DNA of 64,000 nt from Microbacterium abyssi (GTDB lineage Bacteria; Actinomycetota; Actinomycetes; Actinomycetales; Microbacteriaceae): assembly GCF_015277895.1 (NCBI RefSeq), contig NZ_CP063815.1, positions 992,001-1,056,000 on the forward strand, in the 5' to 3' direction. The notes beneath the pieces are model-generated. The model ran no database searches and was not told the DNA's origin. It worked only from the letters and a program-made list of their open reading frames with translations. Positions 1-9,566 of the stretch are shown piece by piece (position 1 is the first letter of the stretch; the number at the start of each line of letters is the position of its first letter). Made by a program: the position numbers and the translations under genes.

Positions 1-338
1 CCGTTCTTCGCGTACGCCGCGGCGGGGAACAGCTGCACGAGGTCGACGGCGCGGGCCACGAGCTGCGAGCGGTACTCGGCATTGACGGGAGACGACCAGT
101 CGGCGTAGGCGCGGGTGAGCACGAGCGTGCCGAAGGAGGACGCGTAGTCGATGATCGCGCCGACCTCGATCATGGCGTCCTTCAACCGCTCGGCGACCTC
201 GGGATCGTGCGGGTTGTCGGCGATGCGCTGACGATCCTTGCCGTACGCGTTTCGCCCGTGCACGCGGTCGTACCAGGAGATGACGATGTTGTCGAAGTCC
301 AGGTAGACGGCGACGCGGGTGTCCTGGGTGTCAGCCAT
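1..338 (-). CDS. NYN-domain (LabA/DUF88-like) protein, 3' part cut off by the window
   Basis: The first 112 residues are visible; the C-terminus lies left of base 1. The N-terminus VAVYLDFDNIV (D14, D16, N17) is the acidic start of a NYN domain, a PIN-like metal-dependent RNase fold, and the later stretch LTRAYADW also fits. The family is thought to process or degrade RNA, but its substrates are mostly unknown. The ATG overlaps the last 8 bases of the upstream oxidoreductase gene, so the two are probably translated from one mRNA. Family assignment is good; function is inferred. Confidence 0.75.
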   Translation of the reverse strand, partial: MADTQDTRVAVYLDFDNIVISWYDRVHGRNAYGKDRQRIADNPHDPEVAERLKDAMIEVGAIIDYASSFGTLVLTRAYADWSSPVNAEYRSQLVARAVDLVQLFPAAAYAKN

Positions 339-1326
339 CGGTGCGCTCCTCACTCGGGTAGCGCACGCCGATCTGCGCCCTGACCTCGTCCAGCGTCCCC
401 ATGATCGCGACGCTCTCGGCAAGCGGCAGGATGTCGCCGGCGAGGATGCCGTCGCGCACGAGCCGCTCGGCGGCCAGCGCCTGATACTGCATGCCGCGAC
501 CGTCGATGTGCGACTCATAGCTCTCGCGCACCTCGCCGTCCGGCGTGACGACCCGGAAGGAGGTCGGCGCGTACCAGACCCTGTCGATCTCGATCCGTGC
601 GTCGGTGCCGATGATCGCGGCCGAGTTTGGACCTGCGGCCCTGGACGAGGACAGGGTCGTCGAGATCGCGCCGCCGGCGTGGGTCATGAGCGTCGCGACC
701 TCCGCGTCGGCCCCGGTGTCGCCGAGGCGCGCGCTGGCCTGCACGGTCTCGGGAGCGCCGAGGATGTCCCAGACGAACGAGACGGGGTAGATGCCGAGAT
801 CCAGCAGCGCGCCGCCGCCGAGCTCGAGGGCGTTGAGCCGGTGCGCAGGGTCGTCGGTGATCTTCTGGGTGTGATCGGCGGTGACGGCGCGGAGTTCACC
901 GAGCGTCCCGGCTGCGATGATCTCGCGGATGCGGATCATGTGCGGCAGGTAGCGCGTCCACATCGCCTCCATCGCCAGCAGCCCGCGTTCGGAGGCGATG
1001 CGCTGCAGATCCTCGGCCTCGGCCCTGTTCACGGTGAAGGCCTTCTCGACGAGCACGTGCTTGCCGCTCTCGAGCGCGAGCTTCGCGCCGGCGTGATGCA
1101 TCGGATGCGGGGTGGAGACGTAGATGATGTCGACGTCGGGGTCGGCGGCGAGCGCCTCGTAGGACGCGTGCGCACGCGGGATGTCGAATTTGGCCGCGAA
1201 CGCGTCGGCGGATGCCTGCGAACGCGAACCCACCGCGACGAGATCGAGATCTGCGGTGCGCAGGTCGGAGGCGAAGGCGGTGGCGATGCCACCCGTGGCG
1301 AGGATTCCCCATCGAAGACCGGTCAT
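331..1326 (-). CDS. Gfo/Idh/MocA-family NAD(P)-dependent oxidoreductase
   Basis: 331 residues, the usual family length. A Rossmann nucleotide loop GILATGGIA sits at about residues 7-15 and the family Glu-Lys (EK) pair is at 94-95 within HVLVEKAF. The closest general match is the dihydrodiol dehydrogenase / NADP-D-xylose dehydrogenase subgroup, which oxidises sugars or cyclic diols; the substrate cannot be read from sequence. The start was chosen because MTGLRW opens the Rossmann fold and a TACGCT hexamer (1333-1338) lies 6 nt upstream. That suggests a leaderless promoter inside the end of the preceding monooxygenase gene, whose stop is only 4 nt away. Confidence 0.85.
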   Translation of the reverse strand: MTGLRWGILATGGIATAFASDLRTADLDLVAVGSRSQASADAFAAKFDIPRAHASYEALAADPDVDIIYVSTPHPMHHAGAKLALESGKHVLVEKAFTVNRAEAEDLQRIASERGLLAMEAMWTRYLPHMIRIREIIAAGTLGELRAVTADHTQKITDDPAHRLNALELGGGALLDLGIYPVSFVWDILGAPETVQASARLGDTGADAEVATLMTHAGGAISTTLSSSRAAGPNSAAIIGTDARIEIDRVWYAPTSFRVVTPDGEVRESYESHIDGRGMQYQALAAERLVRDGILAGDILPLAESVAIMGTLDEVRAQIGVRYPSEERTDG

Positions 1327-1330
1327 GCTC

Positions 1331-2389
1331 TCAGCGTAGAGCAGACACCAGCGCCTCCTGGGGGACGAGCGGGAAGACCTGCTCGGCGATCCGCTCGAGT
1401 TCCTCGTCCAGCGGTGATGCCTGGATGAGCAGCAGCGTGATTCCGGCATCCGCGTATTCGGTGATGCGCTCGGCGACCTGCTCGGCGGTGCCGACGAGGT
1501 TCGGGCGCAGCCCTCGGGTGCCGACCGAGTATTCGCGGCGGCTGACGTCGAGCGAGAGGTGCGAGTTGCGGCGGAACTCCTCGAAGGACGCGTAGCCGGG
1601 GGAGTTCTCGTCCACGGTGGTGATGCGGTCGAGCTCGCGCTGCGCCTCGGCCTCGGTGTCGCGGACGATCACGTACGCCGGCATCCCGAACTCGGCGATC
1701 GGGCGGCCGTGCAGCCGCTCCGAGCGCGCGTTCATGTCGGCGACGTTGCCGCGCACCTCGTCGAGCGTGCCGCCGTGCATGACGTAGGCGCCGGCGAAAC
1801 CGGCGATCGCCTCACGCCCTGCTTCGCTCTCGCCGCCGGCGAAGACGACAGGCAGCGCTGCGGGCTTCGGCTCGACGATCGTCTCCTCGAACTCGTAGTG
1901 GTCTCCGCCGAAGGTGAACGGGGTCTGCGACCACAGCCCGTTCAGCACCTCGACGAACTCCGTCGCCTGCGCGTAGCGGGCGTCGTGAGTCGGGAAGTCG
2001 CCGCCGAACTGACGCGCCTCCTCGGCCCACCATGCGGCGACGACGTTGAGCGCGACGCGGCCGGGGGCGATGCTGTCGAGCGTGCTGACGGTCTTCGCGA
2101 GGACGGCGGGGAGGTGGAAGCCGGGGCGGACCGCGGTCATCACGCGAAGCCGCTCCGTGACGGCGAGGATCGCGGCCGACAGCGACCACGCCTCGAGGCT
2201 CGGTGCCTCCACGCCCTTGCGGTCGTTGAGGTAGAGCTCGGGGACGAGAGTGGTGTGGAAGCCCAGCCGGTCAGCCTTCACCGACACCTCGCGGATGTAC
2301 TCCCAGGTGGCGGCCATCCGGCCCTCATCGGTGACGTTGCGGAGGAATCCGCCGTAGACGGGGGTCCAGTATCCGAGGTTGATGCCCAT
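1331..2389 (-). CDS. LLM-class FMN-dependent monooxygenase, SfnG-like (dimethylsulfone / sulfonate type)
   Basis: 352 residues with the luciferase-like monooxygenase barrel. The opening GYWTPVYGG, the segment GRVALNVVAAWW and the block FGGDHYEFEE..VEPKP resemble the SsuD/SfnG branch, which uses FMNH2 and O2 to cleave C-S bonds of sulfones and alkanesulfonates. FMNH2 would come from a separate reductase; an MsuE-like one lies at 16579-17145. The neighbour metY (2422-3735, same strand) would incorporate the released sulfur. Placement in the sulfone/sulfonate branch is by recall of family sequence; the exact substrate is inferred. Confidence 0.75.
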   Translation of the reverse strand: MGINLGYWTPVYGGFLRNVTDEGRMAATWEYIREVSVKADRLGFHTTLVPELYLNDRKGVEAPSLEAWSLSAAILAVTERLRVMTAVRPGFHLPAVLAKTVSTLDSIAPGRVALNVVAAWWAEEARQFGGDFPTHDARYAQATEFVEVLNGLWSQTPFTFGGDHYEFEETIVEPKPAALPVVFAGGESEAGREAIAGFAGAYVMHGGTLDEVRGNVADMNARSERLHGRPIAEFGMPAYVIVRDTEAEAQRELDRITTVDENSPGYASFEEFRRNSHLSLDVSRREYSVGTRGLRPNLVGTAEQVAERITEYADAGITLLLIQASPLDEELERIAEQVFPLVPQEALVSALR

Positions 2390-2421
2390 GATGCTCCGGT
2401 CGGTTGCGCGCGCGAGCGCTG

Positions 2422-3735
2422 TCAGATGCCCGCGAGGGCGCTGTCGAGGTCGGCGATGAGGTCGGCGGGGTCTTCGAGTCCGGCGCTGAGCCGGATCGTG
2501 TTCAGCGAGATGCCGGCGGCGGCGCGCTGCGCGGCGTTCAGGTGCGAGTGCGTCATGGATGCCGGATGCGAGACGAGGCTGCGGGCATCGCCGATGTTCG
2601 CGACCAGCCGGAAGATCCGCAGCGCGTCGACGACCTGTGCGACCCTCGCGTGCGCGTCGGTCGCGCTGCCGGCTTCGTCGTCCACGAGATCGAACGAGAA
2701 CACGGAGGGCACGCCGCGCGGCAGGTAGCGCTCGGCGAGTGCGTGCCAGCGGTTGCCGGCGAGGCCGGGGTGGTGGACGGCCGCGACTCGAGGATGCTGC
2801 GCCAGGTGCTCTGCGACGGCGAGCGCGGTCGCAGCCTGGCGCGAGACGCGCAGGTCGAGCGTCTCGATGCCCTGCAGGATCTGCCAGGCGTTGAACGGGG
2901 ACAGCGACGGGCCGAGGTCGTGGACGTACTTCGTCTTCACGAGTACGGCGAACGCCTGCCCGATCCCGAAGCGCTCCCACAGCACGAGGTCGCCGAACCG
3001 CGGATACGGGGCGGTGAACTGCGGCCAGCGGTCGGAGTCGGCGCCGAAGTCGAACGTGCCCTGATCGACGACGACACCGCCGAGGGAGGTGCCATGACCG
3101 GCCAGGAACTTCGTGGCCGAGTGCACGACGAAGTCGGCCCCGTGCTCGCCCGGACGCACCAGGTGCGGGGTTCCGACGGTGTTGTCGATCACGACGGGGA
3201 TGCCGGCATCGTGAGCGATCTGCGCCACCGCCTCGAAATCGAGCACCTGCGCGATCGGGTTCGCAATCGACTCCGCGAACACCGCCCGGGTGGTCGGTCG
3301 GATCGCCGAACGCCAGGCATCCGGGTCGTCCTGATCGACGAACGTCACCTCGATGCCGAGGTCGGCGAAGGTGTCCTGGAACAGGTCGACGGTGCCGCCG
3401 TACAGCTGATGGGCCGACACGATGTGGCCACCTCGGCCGGCGAGCGCCAGCAGCGTGACGGCGACCGCGGCCTGCCCCGAGGCGACCGCGACGGCGGAGG
3501 CGCCGCCCTCGAGGGCGGCGACGCGCTGCTCGAGGATCAGCTGGGTCGGGCTGGCGCTGCGGCTGTACAGGTTGCCGATCTGACGCAGCGCGAAGATGTC
3601 GGCCGCGTCGGCGAGCGAGGCGAACTCATACGCCGCCGTCTGATGGATCGGCGGCACAGCGCTGTTCTGCGGGGCGCGGGAGTCGTAGCCGGTCTGCACC
3701 TGCGCCGTAGCGAAGCCGGCCTTCGTCCCTGTCAT
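2422..3735 (-). CDS. metY: O-acetylhomoserine sulfhydrylase (aminocarboxypropyltransferase)
   Basis: 437 residues, typical for MetY. It is a PLP enzyme of the Cys/Met metabolism family; the PLP lysine is K209 in [11 protein letters not shown], and SASPTQ plus the aspartate of [10 protein letters not shown] are other pocket elements. It makes homocysteine from O-acetylhomoserine and sulfide, or methionine from methanethiol. Its ATG overlaps the stop of the upstream alpha/beta hydrolase by 4 bases, so the pair is one operon. The SfnG-like gene starts 32 bases downstream. This arrangement suggests sulfur assimilation; metX, the usual partner, is not in the window. Confidence 0.92.
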   Translation of the reverse strand: MTGTKAGFATAQVQTGYDSRAPQNSAVPPIHQTAAYEFASLADAADIFALRQIGNLYSRSASPTQLILEQRVAALEGGASAVAVASGQAAVAVTLLALAGRGGHIVSAHQLYGGTVDLFQDTFADLGIEVTFVDQDDPDAWRSAIRPTTRAVFAESIANPIAQVLDFEAVAQIAHDAGIPVVIDNTVGTPHLVRPGEHGADFVVHSATKFLAGHGTSLGGVVVDQGTFDFGADSDRWPQFTAPYPRFGDLVLWERFGIGQAFAVLVKTKYVHDLGPSLSPFNAWQILQGIETLDLRVSRQAATALAVAEHLAQHPRVAAVHHPGLAGNRWHALAERYLPRGVPSVFSFDLVDDEAGSATDAHARVAQVVDALRIFRLVANIGDARSLVSHPASMTHSHLNAAQRAAAGISLNTIRLSAGLEDPADLIADLDSALAGI

Positions 3736-4415
3736 ACCGGCGCTCCCTGTCGGCGCGGGCGCACGACGGGCTCGCGCACGTCGCCTGAGCGCAGACGCTC
3801 AAGCCACAGCACGATCGTGGCGGCGACGCTGCGGTGCGACTGGTCGTTGAGCGCATCATGCAGGCCGTCCACGGTCTCGACGAGTTCGAGATCGGGGACG
3901 GCGCCGAGCACCGCGGAGGCTTCGACGATGGGGGAGACCGGGTCGGCGGTGCCGTGGAACGCGAGTACTGGAACCGAGACCGCGGCGAGGTCTGCGGCGT
4001 CGGGCACCGGTTCCACCGCGACGCCGGCCGTGCGGGACTCCGGCGTTCCGAGCACGCCGAGGTGCAACGGGCAGGCCGTGCGCTCGGCATCGGCGGGCTC
4101 CGCGGCGGCGGCGTCGACGGGCGTGCCGGCGAGGAGCGCGGCGTCCGCCTCCGCTCCCTGTGCGAGCGCTCGCAGGACCGACGCCGCGCCGGTGTCGGAG
4201 CCGGCGAGGACGCGGGGCGCGTCGGCGGCGGCGATCCAGGATGCCGCGGCGTCCGCATCCGCCTCGAAGACGGCGACGGTGTACCCGTCCGCGCTCAGGC
4301 GGCGGCCGAAGCGCTCGTAGACGGGGGCCAACTCGCCGCGTCCGGTGACGAGCGCGATCGTGCCGCGCACGCGGGCGGCGGGCCAGACGGCGGCGGGGGA
4401 CAGGTCGGTGCTCAT
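3732..4415 (-). CDS. Alpha/beta hydrolase with Asp at the nucleophile elbow
   Basis: 227 residues. The fold is suggested by ALVTGRGELAPVYERFGRRL, the elbow LAGSDTG (residues 71-76), the acid turn FHGTADPVSP and a late histidine in DGLHDALND. The elbow reads G-S-D-T-G, so the G-x-Nuc-x-G nucleophile position is Asp74 rather than Ser. An Asp nucleophile occurs in dehalogenases and epoxide hydrolases, but the overall similarity is too weak to claim that. The ATG at 4415 has GAGG 9 nt upstream; an in-frame ATG lies at 4424. It is co-transcribed with metY. The substrate is unknown. Confidence 0.7.
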   Translation of the reverse strand: MSTDLSPAAVWPAARVRGTIALVTGRGELAPVYERFGRRLSADGYTVAVFEADADAAASWIAAADAPRVLAGSDTGAASVLRALAQGAEADAALLAGTPVDAAAAEPADAERTACPLHLGVLGTPESRTAGVAVEPVPDAADLAAVSVPVLAFHGTADPVSPIVEASAVLGAVPDLELVETVDGLHDALNDQSHRSVAATIVLWLERLRSGDVREPVVRPRRQGAPV

Positions 4416-4535
4416 GCGGTCCATCCTCGGGGCGGGGCGAGGGCGGCGTGGGCGATGTGTCGAACTGTTGCAGTCTGTGTCGCCCCGCATCGGGACCCCT
4501 CGCCGGCGGAATCGCGCCGTTCTACTTTCGCATCC
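4416..4535. promoter_or_regulatory. Divergent control region between the hydrolase-metY genes and the peptide-type ABC operon
   Basis: This 120-bp divergent spacer holds TACTTT at 4523-4528, 7 nt before the ATG of the binding-protein gene, which fits a leaderless promoter. Near 4464-4474 is the small dyad ACTG-ttg-CAGT, flanked on both sides by GTGTCG. A shared regulator of sulfur genes binding here is a guess. No strong -35 element is visible. Confidence 0.35.
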
Positions 4536-6056
4536 ATGACTTCACGACACCGACTCGCACCACTCGCCGTGCTCGCCGCGGCCGCGCTCGCCCTGACCGC
4601 CTGCTCCACGGCGCAGGCCACCGGTGACGCCGGCGCCGAGGATACGTCGCTCACATGGGGGTGGAATCTCCCCACCAGCTGGGATCCGGTCACCTCGACC
4701 GCGGGCTGGGACACGCACGCGCTCGCCCTGGTGTACGACGGGCTGACCCAGCTCGATACTGAGGGGGAGCCGGTCCCGGGTCTCGCCGAGACGTGGGAGT
4801 ACAGCGCGGACGGCACCTCGATCACGTTCCACCTGCGTGACGATGCCGTATTCAGCGACGGGACGCCGGTCACCGCCGAGGCCGTGAAGCTCAACCTCGA
4901 ACGCGGCCGCGACCAGGAGAACTCCACCCTCGCGGGACAGCTGCGCATCGTCACCGCCGTCGACGCGGTCGATGACCACACCGTGACGGTGCATCTCGAC
5001 CAGGCCGATTACCAGGTGCCGTACCTGTTCGCGGGCAAGACGGGGTTCATCGTGAACCCCGCCGCCTTCGACGATGTCGAGGCTCTCGCCACACAACCGG
5101 AAGGGGCCGGCCCGTTCGCCCTGACCGAGTACGTGCCGAACGCTCACGCGACGCTCGAGAAGAACGAGGAGTACTGGAACGCCGACCACATCTTCATCGA
5201 TGACCTCTCCGTCGTCCCGGTCGCCGACCCTGCGACCGCGGTGGCCGGGGTCAGCTCCGGCCAGTGGGATGTGTCGATCATCCCCGCCGCTCAGGCGGAG
5301 GCGGCCGAGAGCGCAGGGCTCGAGGTCGAGGTGATCAAGGCGCTCACGGTGCGCACCCTCGACGTGAACAGCACCGTGGAGCCGTTCGACGACCAGCGCG
5401 TGCTGCAGGCGATCAGCCACGCGACCGATCGGCAGGCGCTCATCGACGCCACCTACTTCGGGCACGGCACCCCGAACTGGCAGCCGTTCCCCGATGGCTA
5501 CGTCGCACACAACGACGAGCTCGACGACCTGTACCCGCACGACATCGACGCGGCGAAGGACCTGCTCACGGAAGCCGGCTACCCGGACGGCGTCGACGTC
5601 ACGCTCACACTCGGCGAGGACGACACCGCCCTCGCCGAGCTGCTGCAGGCGCAGTGGGCCGAGGCAGGCATCCGCGTCACGTTGAATGTGCAGGCCGCCG
5701 GCGCGCTCGCACAGAACTACGTGCAGCGCACGTTCCCGCTCGCGCTGGACAGCTACTCGGGACGTCAGTCGCCGTTGCAGGCTCTGGAGGTGCTGTACGG
5801 CCCGGAGGGGCTGATGAACCTCGGCCGGCAGACCCCCCACGAGCTCACGACGGCGATCGACGTCGCCCGGGCGACTCCGACGGACGACCCCGAATACGCT
5901 CAGCGACTTCAGGATGCCGTCGAGGTCGGCGTGCGCCTGCAGCCGAACACATTCCTGTTCAGCTGGCCGCGCATCCTCATCCACCCCGAGGGCGTCACCG
6001 GCATCCAGCACTGGCTCGACGTGCAGCGCTGGGAAGACGTGAAGATCGAGGACTGA
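4536..6056 (+). CDS. ABC transporter substrate-binding lipoprotein, peptide/nickel family (SBP_bac_5)
   Basis: 506 residues. It has a lipoprotein signal peptide with lipobox LTAC and lipidated Cys23. The mature protein has family features: SWDPVTS, LAETWEYSADG, FHLRDDAVFSDGTPVTAEAV and the closing region. It is the extracellular capture subunit of the importer encoded by the next four genes. The family binds peptides, nickel chelates, opines and other small polar compounds. Because it lies between metY and flavin monooxygenases, a sulfur-containing ligand is inferred. The start follows TACTTT by 7 nt; its stop overlaps the permease start in TGATG. Confidence 0.88.
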   Translation: MTSRHRLAPLAVLAAAALALTACSTAQATGDAGAEDTSLTWGWNLPTSWDPVTSTAGWDTHALALVYDGLTQLDTEGEPVPGLAETWEYSADGTSITFHLRDDAVFSDGTPVTAEAVKLNLERGRDQENSTLAGQLRIVTAVDAVDDHTVTVHLDQADYQVPYLFAGKTGFIVNPAAFDDVEALATQPEGAGPFALTEYVPNAHATLEKNEEYWNADHIFIDDLSVVPVADPATAVAGVSSGQWDVSIIPAAQAEAAESAGLEVEVIKALTVRTLDVNSTVEPFDDQRVLQAISHATDRQALIDATYFGHGTPNWQPFPDGYVAHNDELDDLYPHDIDAAKDLLTEAGYPDGVDVTLTLGEDDTALAELLQAQWAEAGIRVTLNVQAAGALAQNYVQRTFPLALDSYSGRQSPLQALEVLYGPEGLMNLGRQTPHELTTAIDVARATPTDDPEYAQRLQDAVEVGVRLQPNTFLFSWPRILIHPEGVTGIQHWLDVQRWEDVKIED

Positions 6057-7000
6057 TGCGCACCCTCCTGGTCACGTTCGGCACGGCTGTCACGGTCTTC
6101 GTGCTCGCCACCTTCGCCACGTTCGCGCTCGGCGCGGCGAGCGGGTCCAATCCCGCCGCCGTCGCGCTCGGCGAGGTCGCCACGCAGGAGGACGTCGACC
6201 GGCTCAACCACGTGTTCGGGCTCGACAGGCCCTTCCTCGTCCGCTACTTCGATTGGATCTCCGGCGCCGTCACCGGAGACCTCGGCAACAGCTGGTTCAC
6301 CACGATTCCCGTCGCCGACAGCATCGCGCAGGCGTTCCCGGTGAGCCTGTCCATCGCCATCGGCGCGATCGTGCTCGCGCTCTTGTTCGGCTTCGTCGGG
6401 GGCGTGCTGGCAGCCGTCACCCGAGGAGGCTTCGTCGATCGCGTGGTGACGCTGCTGACCACGGTATCGGCGACCGTTCCCGCGTTCGTCGCCGCGATCG
6501 CGCTCATCCTGGTGTTCGCGTACGCGATCCCGATCTTCCCCGTGGCGGGTTACGTGCCTCCGAGCAAAGACCTCGGTGGCTGGTTGCTGTGCCTCGTGCT
6601 CCCGTCCGTCGCGCTGAGCCTCGATGCCGGGGCCGACATCGCCCGCCAGCTGCGCACCTCGCTGGTCGGCACGCTCCAGGAGAACTACATCATCGGGGCG
6701 CGGGTCCACGGCCTCGCGCCGGGGCGGATCGTGCTGCGCCACGCCCTGCCGGTCGCGTCGACTCCGGCGCTGTCCGTGCTCGGCGTGCATGCGCCGAGAC
6801 TCATCGGCGGCGCGGTCATCACGGAGGTGATCTTCGGGATGCCGGGACTCGGTCAGCTGGCGAACCGGTCTGCACTGCAGGGCGACATCCCGGTCGTGCA
6901 GGGGGTGCTGCTGGTCACGATCGCGATGGTCGTCGTCATCGGCGCGATCATCAATCTCGTCATCGCCCGCACCGGCGGCACCGAACGGAGCGCCGCATGA
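6056..7000 (+). CDS. ABC transporter permease, DppB/OppB type
   Basis: 314 residues with about six membrane helices. A periplasmic loop after helix 1 (FGLDRPFLVRYFDW..GDLGNSW) is typical of DppB. The cytoplasmic EAA-like loop GARVHGLAPGRIVLRHALP contacts the ATPases, and the C-terminus EVIFGMPGLGQL is highly characteristic. It forms a heterodimeric channel with the next gene product. The start overlaps the previous stop by one base, implying translational coupling. Confidence 0.9.
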   Translation: MRTLLVTFGTAVTVFVLATFATFALGAASGSNPAAVALGEVATQEDVDRLNHVFGLDRPFLVRYFDWISGAVTGDLGNSWFTTIPVADSIAQAFPVSLSIAIGAIVLALLFGFVGGVLAAVTRGGFVDRVVTLLTTVSATVPAFVAAIALILVFAYAIPIFPVAGYVPPSKDLGGWLLCLVLPSVALSLDAGADIARQLRTSLVGTLQENYIIGARVHGLAPGRIVLRHALPVASTPALSVLGVHAPRLIGGAVITEVIFGMPGLGQLANRSALQGDIPVVQGVLLVTIAMVVVIGAIINLVIARTGGTERSAA

Positions 7001-7860
7001 ACGTCATCGCACGTCTCTGGGCGGCCGGCTGGACGGTGCGTGCCGCGTTGCTCGTGATTCTCGGCGTCGCAGCGATCGCCGCATTCGGGCCACTGCTCGC
7101 GCCGTACGACCCGCTCGCGCAGAACACCTCGATCGCCCTGCAGGATCCCTCTGTCGCTCACGTGTTCGGCACCGACTATCTCGGTCGGGACGTGTTCTCC
7201 CGCCTGCTTGCAGGTGCGCCGGCATCACTGCTCAGCGCACTCGGCGCCGCTGTGATCGGTCTGGTGCTCGGGGCGATCCCCGGTGCGCTCAGCGCGTTCG
7301 TGCCGAAGATCGGCGAGTGGCTGTCTCTTCGGGTCGTCGACGCGCTGCTGTCTCTGCCATTCATCCTGTTCGCCATCGTGTTCGCGGCGCTGCTGGGGAA
7401 CGGGCTGTTCCAGGCGACCCTGGCGATCGGCATCCTCATCGCACCGGGCTTCTTCCGGATAGCCCGTGCTGCCACACTGCGCGTGCGCGACTCGCAGTAC
7501 GTCGAGGCGGCCGTGTTCCTCGGCGGATCGTCCTGGTGGGTCCTCCGAAGGCACATCTGGCGGCAGGTCGCCCCGAACCTGGTCGTCGCCTCGGTCTCGG
7601 CTCTGGGAGGGGCACTGCTCGCCGTCGCGTCGCTCACCTTCCTCGGCATCGGCGTGCAGCCTCCGGCGCCGACCTGGGGCGGGATGCTCTCCAGCGACCT
7701 CGGATACCTCAGCCAGCGCCCGTTCGGTCCCGTTGCCCCGGCGCTCGCGATCATCGTCACCGTCGGTGCGTTGAACCTGCTCGCGGATGCGGCGCGCGAG
7801 GTGCTCGGGGCGGATGCCGTCAGCACCCGCCCGCGCCGGAAGGAGAAGTTCCATGTCTGA
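6997..7860 (+). CDS. ABC transporter permease, DppC/OppC type
   Basis: 287 residues. The N-terminal motif FGTDYLGRDVFSRLLAG and the EAA loop YVEAAVFLGGSSWWVLRRHI are DppC hallmarks, as is FLGIGVQPPAPTWGGML. It pairs with the DppB-like subunit. ATGA overlap with the upstream gene and an 8-base overlap with the downstream ATPase show a tightly coupled operon. Confidence 0.9.
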   Translation: MNVIARLWAAGWTVRAALLVILGVAAIAAFGPLLAPYDPLAQNTSIALQDPSVAHVFGTDYLGRDVFSRLLAGAPASLLSALGAAVIGLVLGAIPGALSAFVPKIGEWLSLRVVDALLSLPFILFAIVFAALLGNGLFQATLAIGILIAPGFFRIARAATLRVRDSQYVEAAVFLGGSSWWVLRRHIWRQVAPNLVVASVSALGGALLAVASLTFLGIGVQPPAPTWGGMLSSDLGYLSQRPFGPVAPALAIIVTVGALNLLADAAREVLGADAVSTRPRRKEKFHV

Positions 7861-8749
7861 AGTGCAGACCGCCCCGACGCGCACACGGAACGCGGCGCCG
7901 CCCGTGAACGAGGAGCCGTTCGTCCCGTCGTTCGACGAGAGTTCGCTGACGCGGCCTCCTGCCGCGTCAGCGGAGAACCTCGTCGTCACAGCCGCAGACG
8001 GCACCGAACTCGTGCACGGCGTCTCGGTCTCGGTGCGGCCCGGGGAGGCTCTGGGCATCGTCGGCGAGTCCGGCAGCGGCAAGACACTCACCTGTCGCGC
8101 GCTGCTCGGCATTCTGCCTCCCGGCCTCCGCGTCGCGGGCGGCACGGTGAGCATCGACGGCCAGAATCTGACGGATGCCGGCGAGAAGGAGTGGCGCCGC
8201 GTACGCGGCACCCACGTCGCGGCGGTCTTCCAGGACCCCGCCTCGTACCTGCATCCCGCGATCCCTGTCGGGGCGCAGCTGGAGGAGACGCTGCGGATCA
8301 CGGCCGGGCTGTCCCGGAAGAGCGCGCGCGAGCAAGCCCGTGCGCTGCTCGATGATCTCGGTATCCGCCGCGTCGACCTCGTGCTGCGTCAGCGCGTGGC
8401 CCAGCTCAGCGGCGGGATGCTGCAGCGCGTGCTGATCGCGATGGCGCTCGCCGCCGACCCGGCGGTGCTCATCGCCGATGAGGCGACGACAGCACTCGAC
8501 GTCACGGTGCAGGCCGAGCTGCTCGAGTTGCTGAAGCGTCTTCGGATCGAGCGAGAGCTTGCACTCATCCTCGTATCGCACGATCTCGCGGTCGTCGCGC
8601 AGGTGTGCGAGCGCGTCCAGGTGTTCCGCGACGGGCGCGTCGTGGAAGCCGGAGCGACGTCGCGGGTGCTGCGCGCTCCCGGGCACCCGTATACGCGGGA
8701 GCTGTTGGCAGCCCACGCCGCCTATGGACTGGAGAGGTTCCTCGGATGA
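7853..8749 (+). CDS. ABC transporter ATP-binding protein, DppD type
   Basis: 298 residues. Walker A GESGSGKT is at 71-78; the signature LSGGM, Walker B VLIADEAT and the H-loop SHDLAVV follow. The C-terminal HPYTRELL is the oligopeptide/dipeptide ATPase mark. The first roughly 40 residues are a Pro/Thr/Glu-rich tail not usual in DppD; a start further in is possible, but GGAG precedes the chosen ATG. It energises the permease pair together with the next gene product. Confidence 0.88.
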   Translation: MSEVQTAPTRTRNAAPPVNEEPFVPSFDESSLTRPPAASAENLVVTAADGTELVHGVSVSVRPGEALGIVGESGSGKTLTCRALLGILPPGLRVAGGTVSIDGQNLTDAGEKEWRRVRGTHVAAVFQDPASYLHPAIPVGAQLEETLRITAGLSRKSAREQARALLDDLGIRRVDLVLRQRVAQLSGGMLQRVLIAMALAADPAVLIADEATTALDVTVQAELLELLKRLRIERELALILVSHDLAVVAQVCERVQVFRDGRVVEAGATSRVLRAPGHPYTRELLAAHAAYGLERFLG

Positions 8750-9537
8750 CGTCGAATCGTGTGCTTCAACTCGACGCAGTCTCGGTCGACTACGACAAGG
8801 TGCGCGTGCTCGACGGCATCTCGCTGACGATCCGTCCCGGAGAGGTCGTCGGCGTGGTCGGCGAGTCCGGGTCCGGGAAGACCACGCTCGCACGGACCGT
8901 GCTGGGGGCGGTGGCACCCGCGGCGGGGCAGGTGCACGTCGCGGGACGCGACGTCAACCGCCTCCGTGGCCGGGCTCTTCGCCGCTGGCGTCGTTCGGGT
9001 GCCGTGCAGTATGTGTTCCAGGACCCGCTGCGCTCTCTCGATCCCGGCATCCCCGTTGCCGACTCGATCGTCGAGGGGCTGAAGATCGCCCGCATTCCGG
9101 CAGCCGAGGTCGCGCGCCGTCGGGCAGCTGCTCTCGAAGCGGTCGGCCTCGACGAAGACCTGGTCACGCGACTGCCGTCCGGACTCTCCGGCGGCCAGCG
9201 ACAACGCGCCGCGATCGCCAGGGCGCTCGTGGTCGAACCGAGGCTGCTGGTGCTCGATGAGCCGGTGAGCGCGCTCGATGCCGCCAGCCGCGACCACGTC
9301 GTGCAGGCGCTCATCGCGCTTCGCGACCGTCGTGGCAGCGATCTGGCGATGCTCGTCATCTCGCATGACATCGGCTCGCTCGCCGCGATGAGCGACCGTC
9401 TCGTCGTCCTCGATCACGGTCAGATCGTCGAAGACGGTCCGACCCGCGGCGTGATCGCCCAGCCACAACACCCGTATACGCAGCGGCTCATCGCCTCTGT
9501 ACCCGTCATCCACACCACTTCCGCAAACCGTCCCTGA
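8746..9537 (+). CDS. ABC transporter ATP-binding protein, DppF type
   Basis: 263 residues with Walker A GESGSGKTT (39-47), signature LSGGQRQR, Walker B LLVLDEP and the C-terminal HPYTQRLI typical of the family. ATGA overlap with the DppD-like gene. It completes the importer: binding protein, two permeases, two ATPases. DppF proteins are often longer; this one lacks a long C-terminal extension. Confidence 0.88.
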   Translation: MTSNRVLQLDAVSVDYDKVRVLDGISLTIRPGEVVGVVGESGSGKTTLARTVLGAVAPAAGQVHVAGRDVNRLRGRALRRWRRSGAVQYVFQDPLRSLDPGIPVADSIVEGLKIARIPAAEVARRRAAALEAVGLDEDLVTRLPSGLSGGQRQRAAIARALVVEPRLLVLDEPVSALDAASRDHVVQALIALRDRRGSDLAMLVISHDIGSLAAMSDRLVVLDHGQIVEDGPTRGVIAQPQHPYTQRLIASVPVIHTTSANRP

Positions 9538-9566
9538 ACTCTCATTGATCGACCATTGGAGCTGAC

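Noticed and set aside
2404..4320. A 638-residue plus-strand frame over metY and the hydrolase gene
   Set aside because: Antisense shadow: low-complexity Arg/Gly/Asp composition and no start context, opposite to strongly supported genes.
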